Shown here: positions 5,305 to 11,705 of the stretch, in pieces | How positions within the stretch are numbered: position 1 is the stretch's first letter | Layout of the letters: each line of letters starts with the position of its first letter | Assembly: GCA_964515255.1 (NCBI GenBank) | Contig: CAZETL010000020.1 | Location: forward strand, 1 to 15,152 | Direction of reading: 5' to 3' | Length of the DNA stretch: 15,152 bases | From: GCA-016699975 sp964515255 | Lineage (GTDB): Bacteria > Patescibacteriota > Minisyncoccia > Moranbacterales > UBA1568 | Notes under the pieces: model-generated | Told to the model about the DNA's origin: nothing | Databases searched by the model: none | Seen by the model: only the letters and a program-made list of their open reading frames with translations | Translations under genes and position numbers: made by a program

Positions 5305-5922
5305 ATGTCGAAAGCAAAAAAGAAACTTTCTTTTCCGTCATTCCCGACTTTTATTCGATCGTCGGATCGCGATCCGCTCCTATTTTCAATTTTCTTTTCT
5401 ATTGCGATCGTAGTGGCGGGCGTGCTCGCTGTCTTTGGCGTTCGGATTGCAAGGGAGGCGAGCGAGCTTTCCCGGGCTGACGATTCATTCGGATTGAAGG
5501 CGCGGTCGATGGTGTCTCAGTATCCGATTGCCCGAATGATGCCGGATATCTTATCGCAGGATCGGCGTGTTGCCACGTATCTTATCGCCATTGCGAAGAA
5601 AGAGAGTAATTGGGGCAGGCGTGCTCCTCTAAACCACGGAGAATCCTGTTTTAACTATTGGGGTTATCGCGGCTCGGAGAGTCCGACCGATTCAGGATAT
5701 AGCTGTTTTTCCTCTCGCGCTGAAGCGGTGCGGATTGTTGGCCGTCGTGTCCGGGAGCTTCTCGATCAGGGAATCGATGTGCCGAGAGAATTCATTGTGT
5801 GGAAGAGGGGGTTTCTCGATCGGCCACTCGATCCGTCCGAGGAAAAGTGGATTTCTGATGTGTCCTACTATGTAAAAAATCTTGAAGAATGGCCAGGAGG
5901 GCGAGTTGGTGGGGTGGATTGA
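5305..5922 (+). CDS. Membrane-anchored lysozyme-fold-like protein (putative peptidoglycan hydrolase)
   Basis: 205 residues. A basic cytoplasmic N-terminus (MSKAKKKLSF) is followed by one transmembrane segment at about residues 25-48, which places the rest outside the membrane. The extracellular part has YLIAIAKKESNWG (92-104); its Glu100 in an ESNW context resembles the catalytic Glu of lytic transglycosylase/lysozyme folds. It continues with CFNYWGYRG (115-123) and SGYSCFSSRAEAVRIVGRRVRELL (130-153). Two Cys (115 and 134) could form a disulfide. I recall similar proteins from Parcubacteria annotated as hypothetical; muramidase activity is inferred from the motif and context only. The ATG at 5305 has a good Shine-Dalgarno (GGAGAGG). 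It is followed by a terminator and sits next to other envelope genes. Confidence 0.75.
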   Translation: MSKAKKKLSFPSFPTFIRSSDRDPLLFSIFFSIAIVVAGVLAVFGVRIAREASELSRADDSFGLKARSMVSQYPIARMMPDILSQDRRVATYLIAIAKKESNWGRRAPLNHGESCFNYWGYRGSESPTDSGYSCFSSRAEAVRIVGRRVRELLDQGIDVPREFIVWKRGFLDRPLDPSEEKWISDVSYYVKNLEEWPGGRVGGVD

Positions 5923-5952
5923 GTTGGATTCCCGTTTGAATTTTTTCTTGGT

Positions 5953-5976
5953 GGAGTTGTCTTGCAGCTCCTTTTT
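5953..5976 (+). terminator. Rho-independent terminator after the 5305 gene
   Basis: A 7-bp stem GGAGTTG (5953-5959) with CAGCTCC (5965-5971), one G-U pair, loop TCTTG, then TTTTT (5972-5976). Confidence 0.7.
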
Positions 5977-6026
5977 GTTCTCATTGGATCTTGTTTTTTG
6001 GCTCTCGTATCTGATAGAGTGGGGGC

Positions 6027-7703
6027 ATGAGTTTGCAATTACCATCGAAAAATTCCAATGCGCCTATCGATTTCCGCAGCAACGGAAATATTTCCCGTGC
6101 AACGAGTGTTTCGCGCGACCGCATTTGGAATGCCACGAAGTTCTCCCGCGTGGGGACATGGCAGGGCGCGCTCATTCTCGCCTTTTTCGCCGGCGCCGTC
6201 GCAGCGTCGGCCTGGCTGGTTTCGTTTAATCTGGAATCAGAATCGATGGCTCGCGTTGACCGACCGGTGGAGTTGCTTGAGGCGATGCGTCTCCGAGGCT
6301 GCATTGCAGACGGACTCTTATCTGGTTACGGAGGCGATACTGAAACCTCTGTGGAACTCGTTGATCGATCGGAATGCGTTTATCTGCATCGGGCTCTCGA
6401 ATCGTGGCTGAACCCTCCGGATTTCGAATTGGCTCGTCGGATTCGCGCGACGCTTTCCAAGCCGGATCTGATCTTTGGCATGTTTATTTCAGAGGCGCTC
6501 AATACGAGTGCACAGTATTATAGCTCTGAAGAGGATCGCGTGCTTGATTTTTCAAAAATGTGTCTTCCTGGAAGCGAGGGGTTTTGGGGGGCGAACACTT
6601 GTAAGGCGTCTTTCGAAAATGAAGAATACCGCGCATATGTGGCGGATATTACGAGAAAGGCGATGGACATGGGCGTGCAAAGTTTTCTTTTTGGACAAAT
6701 TTCTTTTCAGGATCCGAGTAGGAAACAGGCAGAGGGGATCTTGCGGGATATGCGATCGTATGCCTCCAAAAAAAGGATGAAGATAGCGATTGGCGCGCAG
6801 ACAAATACGATATCCGATCGCAAGTATCTGGATCGATTCGACTATATCGAAGGAGGCGTCGGCATTGATGCGAATGGAAATGTCGAGGAAAAGCCGTGCG
6901 CGTCGCGATATGAGAAAGCTGGCTGGTGCTGGGCGCTTCTCTGGAATAAGAAATATTCGTCGTCTGCCGATATGGTCTTGCTTCATCTTGATTGGAGTGG
7001 GATTGCGGGAGACGACATGTCGGTGTTTGCTGCCATGAGTCGGGAGGAGCGCGCTGAGACTCTGCGGAAACTTCACGATAAATTCAATGTCCCTGGCGGG
7101 AAAACAGGATTCCTTTTTCCGTTTCTCGCGACGCTCTACGACGACGCTGGCGGATGCTATGGCGCGAACAGGAATTTCTACTCTCCCGACAATCGATATT
7201 CTTGCAAAGACGAAGATGCTATCAATGAACTCCTGAGAGCCACCCCTCTTTCCGGGGCAGTCGCGTCTTCCGATGATTCATCTGCGAGCAAGAAAGCAGG
7301 TTCTATTTCTGAGGAGGGGAAGCGGGAAGAGCGAGATGATGCCGAGTTTGAGAAACAAGATGTTCCGGATACTATGGTAGCCGGGATGTCTTACACGGTG
7401 TCTGTTACGCTGAAGAATTCCGGGACGACCGTGTGGACAGACGAAGGAAAGTATAGACTCGGGTCGCAACGTCCGCAGGATAATTCGATTTGGGGCGGAA
7501 GAGTCTTTCTTTTTCCCGGGAAACGAGTTCTTCCGAAAAAGAAAATCACTTTTAGTTTTACGGTGAAGGCTCCGGAGAAGCCGGGCTCTTATGATTTCCA
7601 GTGGCGCATGTTGCGCGAGGGACAATCGTGGTTTGGGGAATCGACGAAGAACAAAGTTGTGACAGTTGTGTCGGGACAAGAAACGACTGATCGACGGCAA
7701 TAG
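6027..7703 (+). CDS. Exported membrane-anchored protein with C-terminal NBR1-type Ig-like domain; uncharacterised ectodomain
   Basis: 558 residues. The cytoplasmic N-terminus is about 45 residues, then one transmembrane helix (about 46-66), then a large extracellular part. Residues 80-405 form an unrecognised domain with alternating strand/helix segments (DLIFGMFISEALN, GVQSFLFGQISF, MKIAIGAQTN, FDYIEGGVG, MVLLHLDWSG, TGFLFPFLATLYDD), compatible with a TIM-barrel glycosidase-like fold. Acidic residues near strand ends (Glu156, Glu275, Asp322) and several Cys also fit a secreted enzyme. A Ser/Glu/Asp-rich linker covers 406-447. Residues 448-548 match the Ig-like domain seen C-terminally in many bacterial surface proteins (YTVSVTLKNSGTTVWT, YRLGSQRPQDNSIWG, PGSYDFQWRMLREG). 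The ATG at 6027 follows a G-rich GAGTGGGGG. A weak promoter may lie at 5984-6013 (TTGGAT, 18 bases, TATCTG). Glycan binding or cleavage is an inference. Confidence 0.8.
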   Translation: MSLQLPSKNSNAPIDFRSNGNISRATSVSRDRIWNATKFSRVGTWQGALILAFFAGAVAASAWLVSFNLESESMARVDRPVELLEAMRLRGCIADGLLSGYGGDTETSVELVDRSECVYLHRALESWLNPPDFELARRIRATLSKPDLIFGMFISEALNTSAQYYSSEEDRVLDFSKMCLPGSEGFWGANTCKASFENEEYRAYVADITRKAMDMGVQSFLFGQISFQDPSRKQAEGILRDMRSYASKKRMKIAIGAQTNTISDRKYLDRFDYIEGGVGIDANGNVEEKPCASRYEKAGWCWALLWNKKYSSSADMVLLHLDWSGIAGDDMSVFAAMSREERAETLRKLHDKFNVPGGKTGFLFPFLATLYDDAGGCYGANRNFYSPDNRYSCKDEDAINELLRATPLSGAVASSDDSSASKKAGSISEEGKREERDDAEFEKQDVPDTMVAGMSYTVSVTLKNSGTTVWTDEGKYRLGSQRPQDNSIWGGRVFLFPGKRVLPKKKITFSFTVKAPEKPGSYDFQWRMLREGQSWFGESTKNKVVTVVSGQETTDRRQ

Positions 7704-7718
7704 CACAAGACTGTGACA

Positions 7719-7765
7719 TTCTTCTGCAAAAAATCTCCCTTTCCGGGAGATTTTTTGCAGAAGAA
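7719..7765. terminator. Bidirectional terminator with a 21-bp perfect stem
   Basis: Positions 7719-7739 pair perfectly with 7745-7765 around the loop TTTCC. Six A and six T inside the stem give a U-tract in both directions. It separates the convergent genes at 6027-7703 (plus) and 7783-7962 (minus), so it probably ends both transcripts. Confidence 0.85.
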
Positions 7766-7782
7766 GACGGCGGTCTCTTTTC

Positions 7783-7962
7783 TTAGATGAGACCAACTTG
7801 TCCGAAAAAAGTGAGGACGACGAGGGGCGTGAGCGCGAGGAGAAAGGCGAAATCCATCTCCGCATGCTCCATAGGACGCTCCACTTGCTCCTGCTGACAA
7901 TTGCATCCCCCTTCGTGATTGCAGGTTTTTCCTGCATCCCCGAGCGTAACCTCCTGATCCAT
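7783..7962 (-). CDS. Small Cys-containing protein with C-terminal membrane segment, unrecognised
   Basis: 59 residues, starting MDQEVTLGDAGK. The soluble N-terminal part has a cluster CNHEGGCNC (two His/Glu-flanked Cys groups, possible metal ligands). A helical, acidic stretch follows, and then a hydrophobic C-terminal segment (FAFLLALTPLVVLTFF) near the end, so the topology would be tail-anchored. The ATG at 7962 is preferred over the GTG at 8028, which lies in a strong leader hairpin; a weak Shine-Dalgarno (AAGG) lies 9 bases upstream. The case for a real gene rests on a good promoter on this strand (8053-8081), a terminator directly after the stop, and the sensible hydrophobic profile. Function unknown. 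An alternative is that only the leader RNA is functional. Confidence 0.55.
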   Translation of the reverse strand: MDQEVTLGDAGKTCNHEGGCNCQQEQVERPMEHAEMDFAFLLALTPLVVLTFFGQVGLI

Positions 7963-7990
7963 AACGCGTGCCTTACTTATTAAAGAAGGA

Positions 7991-8033
7991 AAATAAAAAC
8001 GGGCGCGGTCCTCGCGAGAGGACTTCACCCGTT
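7991..8033 (-). promoter_or_regulatory. Terminator-like hairpin in the leader of the 7962 gene
   Basis: On the minus strand, AACGGG (8033-8028) pairs with CCCGTT (8003-7998). Inside it, GTCCTC (8023-8018) pairs with GAGGAC (8013-8008) around a TCGC loop. The two stems are separated by a symmetric internal loop (TGAA opposite CGCG). A U-rich run (TTTTTATTTT) follows directly. This looks like a rho-independent terminator or attenuator between promoter and gene. It would release a short RNA of roughly 55 bases or control the small gene. Confidence 0.55.
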
Positions 8034-8052
8034 CCTACTCTCCAACAACCCT

Positions 8053-8081
8053 AGTATACATCAGAATCTATGTCGCGTCAA
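8053..8081 (-). promoter_or_regulatory. Predicted promoter for the small minus-strand gene
   Basis: On the minus strand, TTGACG (8081-8076, 5/6), a 17-base spacer, then TATACT (8058-8053, 5/6). The predicted start is near 8046. Confidence 0.7.
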
Positions 8082-8083
8082 TA

Positions 8084-8112
8084 TTCCAATTCTCGAGAAA
8101 CATCCGTATACT
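8084..8112 (+). promoter_or_regulatory. Predicted promoter for the penicillin-binding protein gene
   Basis: TTCCAA (8084-8089, 3/6), a 17-base spacer, then TATACT (8107-8112, 5/6). The predicted start near 8119 is about 20 bases before the ATG. Its -35 box is two bases from the -35 box of the divergent promoter. Confidence 0.55.
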
Positions 8113-8138
8113 GAAAATCTAATGCTCGGAATCCAGAT

Positions 8139-10148
8139 ATGGCTGTTTTTCCGCGGAATTTTCCCGCCCTATTCCTTCGTTTTCTCAGCGAATTGTTGTA
8201 TGGACTCTTCTTGCTTGGCGCGGGAACTTCCATTGGGTTTCTGATGATATTTGTTTCGGAGCCAATCAGCGTATCCCAATTGCTTTCAAGTCGGCTCTCG
8301 GAAACGACAACGCTCTACGATAAGACGGGCTCAGTGCCTCTCTACGAGGTGCATGGTGAAGAGGATCGTGTTGTTGTGTGGCATAACGATATTCCCGACG
8401 TCATGCGTCATGCCATGGTTGCTGCTGAGGATCGATCGTTCTATCGTCACTACGGAGTAGACCCTCTCTCAATTTTGCGGGCTGTGAGGGTGAATTTCGA
8501 AGCTGGTCGAGCCGAACAAGGGGCTTCGACCATTACGCAGCAGCTTGCTCGAGCCAGGTTTCTTTCGAGGGAGAAGACGTTGTCTCGGAAGGTGCGAGAA
8601 GCGGTTCTCGCGATAAAGATTGAAAGGGAATTTTCCAAGGATGACATATTGGATCTTTATCTCAATACGGTTCCTTTTGGTTCAAATGCATATGGTGTCG
8701 AGCGAGCGTCGGAATCTTTCTTTGGAAAGCCGGCAAGAGATTTATCGATCGATGAAGCGGCGTTTCTTGCTGCGCTTCCCCGGGCGACGACACACTACTC
8801 GCCGTATGGAAATCACCGGAGTGAGTTGCGTTCGCGCGAGCGCGTAATCATCGATAGAATGGAAGAGGACGGATGGATTACTCCTTACGAAGCTGAACGA
8901 GCTCGATCCGAGAATACGTTTCTTAAGTTGAAGCCGCCGTCTTCTCCGATTCGGGCTCCGCATTTTGTATTTGCGGTTCTTGATGAACTGGAGCAACAGT
9001 ACGGGAGGGAGTTTTTGGAGACGGGCGGATTTTCCGTTCGGACGACCATTGATCTCGATATGCAAGAGCGAGCGGAAAGAGCCGTTTCTGCTGGAGCGGA
9101 TCGAAATATTCGTTATGGAGCAAATAATGCGGCTCTCGTCGCAGTTGAAGTTGGGACAGGAGATGTGGTGGCGATGGTGGGGAGTCGGGATTATTTTGAT
9201 GAGACCATAGATGGCCAGGTCAATGTGACGATGCGGCCGCGACAACCGGGATCGGCATTCAAGCCGTTTGCTTACGCGCGAGCTTTTGAAGAAGGGTATC
9301 AGCCGGAGACGCTTGTCTATGATGTTCCTGTTAATTTCGGTCCGGACGGAGGTGGCGGCGATTATATTCCGAAAGACTATGATGGGAAATACCGCGGCGA
9401 ACTTCCTATGAAAGAAGCGCTTCCTCAATCGCTGAATATTCCAGCGGTTGAGACGCTCGCGGTTGCCGGAGTGTCTGATGTTATCGGACTTGCCAAGCGT
9501 CTCGGTATATCGACGTTGGGAGAGGATCGAGCGTATGGCCTTGCGATTGTTCTCGGAGGGGCGGAGGTTTTGCCGGTTGATATGGCAAGCGCGTTTTCTG
9601 TGTTTGCTTCGGAGGGCGTGCGGCGGGAACGACGCATTATTCTCTCGATTACGAGCGCGGACGGATCGATACGGGAGACATTTCCCGTTCGGGAATCCCG
9701 AGTTCTCGGCACGGAAACTGCTCGTCGGATAAATACTGTTCTTTCCGACAATGCTCTTCGGGCGCCTATATTCGGCGCGAAAAGCCCGCTTGCTTTTCCA
9801 AAGGGGCAGGTAGCAGCGAAGACAGGGACGACGCAGAATTTTCGCGATGCATGGACGGTCGGGTATACGGCGTCGCTCTCAGTTGCCGTGTGGACTGGGA
9901 ACAATGATAATACTCCCATGCATTTTGGATCCGATGGCGTATTCGTGGCGGCTCCGATCTGGCGTGATTTTATGGAACAATCTTTTGCGAGGTATCCCGT
10001 ATCATCATTTGCGCCGTACAAACCGGTCCCGACAGATATTCGCGCTTTAGCTTCCCGCTTCGGGAAATTTCTGGAAGCGGATCGAGACGGTGAAGCGGGT
10101 AGCAAGAAGGATCACGAAAAGTCGAAAAGGAAGAAGAAAAAGAAATAA
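8139..10148 (+). CDS. Class A penicillin-binding protein (PBP1A-type; transglycosylase and transpeptidase)
   Basis: Polymerises lipid II into glycan strands and crosslinks peptides in the cell wall; it acts outside the membrane. 669 residues. There is an N-terminal transmembrane helix at about 17-40. The GT51 transglycosylase domain has AAEDRSFYRHYGVD (catalytic Glu97), GASTITQQLAR (128-138), the RKxxE motif (Glu154) and ILDLYLN (170-176). The transpeptidase domain has SxxK as GSAFKP (Ser372, Lys375), SLN (431-433) and KTGT (561-564). All catalytic motifs are present, so it should be active. The C-terminus is a Lys-rich tail (residues 656-669) whose function is unclear. The ATG at 8139 is the first after the promoter; the Shine-Dalgarno is weak. 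It sits close to two other envelope genes but has its own promoter. Confidence 0.96.
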   Translation: MAVFPRNFPALFLRFLSELLYGLFLLGAGTSIGFLMIFVSEPISVSQLLSSRLSETTTLYDKTGSVPLYEVHGEEDRVVVWHNDIPDVMRHAMVAAEDRSFYRHYGVDPLSILRAVRVNFEAGRAEQGASTITQQLARARFLSREKTLSRKVREAVLAIKIEREFSKDDILDLYLNTVPFGSNAYGVERASESFFGKPARDLSIDEAAFLAALPRATTHYSPYGNHRSELRSRERVIIDRMEEDGWITPYEAERARSENTFLKLKPPSSPIRAPHFVFAVLDELEQQYGREFLETGGFSVRTTIDLDMQERAERAVSAGADRNIRYGANNAALVAVEVGTGDVVAMVGSRDYFDETIDGQVNVTMRPRQPGSAFKPFAYARAFEEGYQPETLVYDVPVNFGPDGGGGDYIPKDYDGKYRGELPMKEALPQSLNIPAVETLAVAGVSDVIGLAKRLGISTLGEDRAYGLAIVLGGAEVLPVDMASAFSVFASEGVRRERRIILSITSADGSIRETFPVRESRVLGTETARRINTVLSDNALRAPIFGAKSPLAFPKGQVAAKTGTTQNFRDAWTVGYTASLSVAVWTGNNDNTPMHFGSDGVFVAAPIWRDFMEQSFARYPVSSFAPYKPVPTDIRALASRFGKFLEADRDGEAGSKKDHEKSKRKKKKK

Positions 10149-10149
10149 G

Positions 10150-10170
10150 TCGGAAGAGCCGATTCTTTTA
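10150..10170 (+). terminator. Weak possible terminator after the penicillin-binding protein gene
   Basis: A short stem TCGG/CCGA (10150-10153 with 10159-10162) followed by a T-rich TTCTTTTA. Only 4 bp, so efficiency is doubtful and read-through into the DUF475 gene is possible. Confidence 0.25.
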
Positions 10171-10185
10171 TCGTTCGGACGATTC

Positions 10186-10194
10186 TGATATTAT
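10186..10194 (+). promoter_or_regulatory. Extended -10 promoter for the DUF475 gene
   Basis: TG (10186-10187), one base, then TATTAT (10189-10194, 5/6). There is no good -35 box. The predicted start near 10201 gives a leader of about 73 bases. That leader contains an A/U-rich hairpin (10234-10243 with 10251-10259, 9 bp with one bulged C) ending 14 bases before the ATG. Confidence 0.45.
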
Positions 10195-10273
10195 GATCGC
10201 AGTTCAGTGGAGTTAGGTTTGGTTTCTTGCAAGGATCTTTGTTCACAAATAACAAAATCTCTTTCTTGTCATT

Positions 10274-11212
10274 ATGGATGCAGTTTCAATCATTCTCATT
10301 GTCCTTGGACTTTTCCTGTTTGAGACGATTTCGAGCATAGACAACGCCATTATCAATGCGCAAGTTCTCGGAACAATGGGAGAAAAAGCGAAGCGCTGGT
10401 TTCTCACGTGGGGATTGTTTTTTGCGGTCTTTGTGGTGCGAGGACTTTTGCCGTGGCTTATTGTCTGGCTTTCTGTGCCAGGACTTGGCCCGATGGAAGC
10501 GTTCGCCTCGACGCTTTCCGGCGACCCGTCAGTGGTTCACGCTGTCGAAAAATCGGCGCCGATCCTTCTCATGGGCGGGGGGGTATTTCTTATTTTTTTG
10601 TTCTTTCATTGGCTCTTCATGGAGGAGAAAAACTACGGACTTATTGGGGAGCGTTTTTTTCACTCGAAAGGGGTGTGGTTTTACGCGGTGGTATCGGCTA
10701 TTCTTGCGGCGGTTGTCTGGTTTTCGATCGGGGAGAATCCGATGGCGGCTTTCGGTGCCGTTGTCGGGTCGACGGCTTTTTTCATCACGCACGGATTCAA
10801 GCAGCAAGCGGAGGAAGGCGAGCGAAAAATGCTTGATTCAAAACAACCCCTTTCGGATATCAGCAAGCTCCTCTATCTCGAGGCAATCGATACGACTTTC
10901 TCGATTGATGGCGTTCTCGGCGCTTTCGCTTTTACTTTTTCGGTGCCGCTTATATTGATCGGGAATAGTCTTGGAGCGCTTGCGGTTCGGCAGTTCACTA
11001 TCGGCAACATTGAACGAATTAAGAAATACGCTTATCTTAAGAATGGCGCGATGTATTCAGTACTTTCTCTTGGAACCATTATGTTGCTCGAGGCATTCGG
11101 CATGCATGTTCCGCCATTTGTCGCGCCGCTCATTACCTTTGTTGTTATCGGGTACTTTTTCTGGAAGTCTCGTTGCGCATTGAGGTTAGATGGTTCCAGA
11201 TCAGCAGCGTAA
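10274..11212 (+). CDS. DUF475 / TerC-like integral membrane protein
   Basis: 312 residues and mostly hydrophobic, with about seven to nine membrane segments. It has the two acidic repeats typical of the DUF475/TerC group: FETISSIDNAIINA (residues 16-29, Asp23) in the first helix and YLEAIDTTFSIDGVLGAFAFT (201-221, Asp206, Asp212) in the second half. These resemble the metal-binding sites proposed in TerC/Alx-type transporters; Mn or other divalent-metal export is a possible role, known for relatives only. A His in ITHGF (173) and a charged cytoplasmic loop (175-195) are also seen. The ATG at 10274 has no Shine-Dalgarno. The gene ends against a bidirectional terminator shared with the convergent 101-residue gene. 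Confidence 0.9.
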   Translation: MDAVSIILIVLGLFLFETISSIDNAIINAQVLGTMGEKAKRWFLTWGLFFAVFVVRGLLPWLIVWLSVPGLGPMEAFASTLSGDPSVVHAVEKSAPILLMGGGVFLIFLFFHWLFMEEKNYGLIGERFFHSKGVWFYAVVSAILAAVVWFSIGENPMAAFGAVVGSTAFFITHGFKQQAEEGERKMLDSKQPLSDISKLLYLEAIDTTFSIDGVLGAFAFTFSVPLILIGNSLGALAVRQFTIGNIERIKKYAYLKNGAMYSVLSLGTIMLLEAFGMHVPPFVAPLITFVVIGYFFWKSRCALRLDGSRSAA

Positions 11213-11300
11213 TCGTCGTATGAGAAGGAGGCAGGGGCTGGATTTGGAGAACGGCACTGAATATTTTGAGGTTAAAAAAACTACCGGAAAGATCCGGTAG
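11190..11300 (+). CDS. Possible 36-residue overlapping small ORF
   Basis: An ATG at 11190 overlaps the last 23 bases of the DUF475 gene in another frame, with GAGG (11182-11185) just upstream as a possible Shine-Dalgarno. The product is basic then mixed-charge (MVPDQQRNRRMRRRQG, ending EVKKTTGKIR). Its stop codon lies inside the terminator stem. Translation may be coupled to the upstream gene. Such short frames arise by chance, so this is weak. Confidence 0.2.
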   Translation: MVPDQQRNRRMRRRQGLDLENGTEYFEVKKTTGKIR

Positions 11301-11304
11301 TTTT
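11277..11304. terminator. Bidirectional terminator between convergent genes
   Basis: A 12-bp perfect stem AAAACTACCGGA (11277-11288) with TCCGGTAGTTTT (11293-11304), loop AAGA. An A-run precedes and T-rich sequence follows, so it can act on both strands: for the DUF475 gene and for the 11629 gene. Confidence 0.85.
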
Positions 11305-11323
11305 CTTAGTCATATTCCGACTC

Positions 11324-11629
11324 TCAGTGTCTGAGAGAAGCCATGTAGGATTCAACGAGTCTTTTTGTGGCGTTCTTTTCAGCTTTATCGAGGTCTCCTG
11401 CTGTTGCAATGTCTTTCACTGCGAGTTCAACGCTGCCTGGGTTTTCTTTGGCCCATGTCTTGAAATCCTCTATTTTCCCAGTGAGACCGTTTTGTTCCAA
11501 AACAGCTTGTACTCCTTCCAGAAAATCTTCTCTTTGAAGGAGGTTTTCTCCGGTGAAAATTACCCGACGGCGCTCTTGATCGAACCCTTGGTTGAGTCCG
11601 GCACCGGACTCAAATTCTCCCTTGAACAT
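11324..11629 (-). CDS. Hypothetical protein, 101 residues, unrecognised
   Basis: I do not recognise the family. The protein is soluble, charged and probably mostly helical (REDFLEGVQAVLEQNG, GKIEDFKTWAKENPG, KAEKNATKRLVESYMASLRH), without Cys, signal peptide or membrane segment. The start ATG at 11629 has no Shine-Dalgarno. It ends 20 bases before the shared bidirectional terminator. A promoter is predicted inside the 3' end of thrS, and no terminator separates it from thrS, so it can be made both from its own promoter and by read-through. The protein-like composition and the neat fit between thrS and the terminator support a real gene. It could be a small regulatory or adaptor protein, but nothing in the sequence says which. 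Confidence 0.65.
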   Translation of the reverse strand: MFKGEFESGAGLNQGFDQERRRVIFTGENLLQREDFLEGVQAVLEQNGLTGKIEDFKTWAKENPGSVELAVKDIATAGDLDKAEKNATKRLVESYMASLRH

Positions 11630-11676
11630 ACGGATATTTTATGAATAAATTCTTACGGTTGCGTTGGTTCAGAGCA

Positions 11677-11705
11677 AGTATAGCAGAAGTGTCTCTTTAT
11701 TTCCA
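11677..11705 (-). promoter_or_regulatory. Predicted promoter inside the end of thrS
   Basis: On the minus strand, TGGAAA (11705-11700, 4/6) is formed by the last Trp-Lys codons of thrS. A 17-base spacer and TATACT (11682-11677, 5/6) follow. The predicted start near 11670 gives a 40-base leader for the 101-residue gene. Confidence 0.5.

Noticed and set aside
7278..7937. 219-residue minus-strand frame across the Ig-like domain
   Set aside because: Arg/Ser/Leu-rich shadow that crosses the 21-bp terminator and conflicts with the better supported small gene at 7783-7962.
8742..9428. 228-residue minus-strand frame inside the penicillin-binding protein gene
   Set aside because: Arg/Ser/Ile-rich shadow of a confidently identified gene with all catalytic motifs. 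No promoter or family match.
9425..10105. 226-residue minus-strand frame inside the penicillin-binding protein gene
   Set aside because: Shadow frame; its composition mirrors the sense codons and it has no domain or ribosome site.
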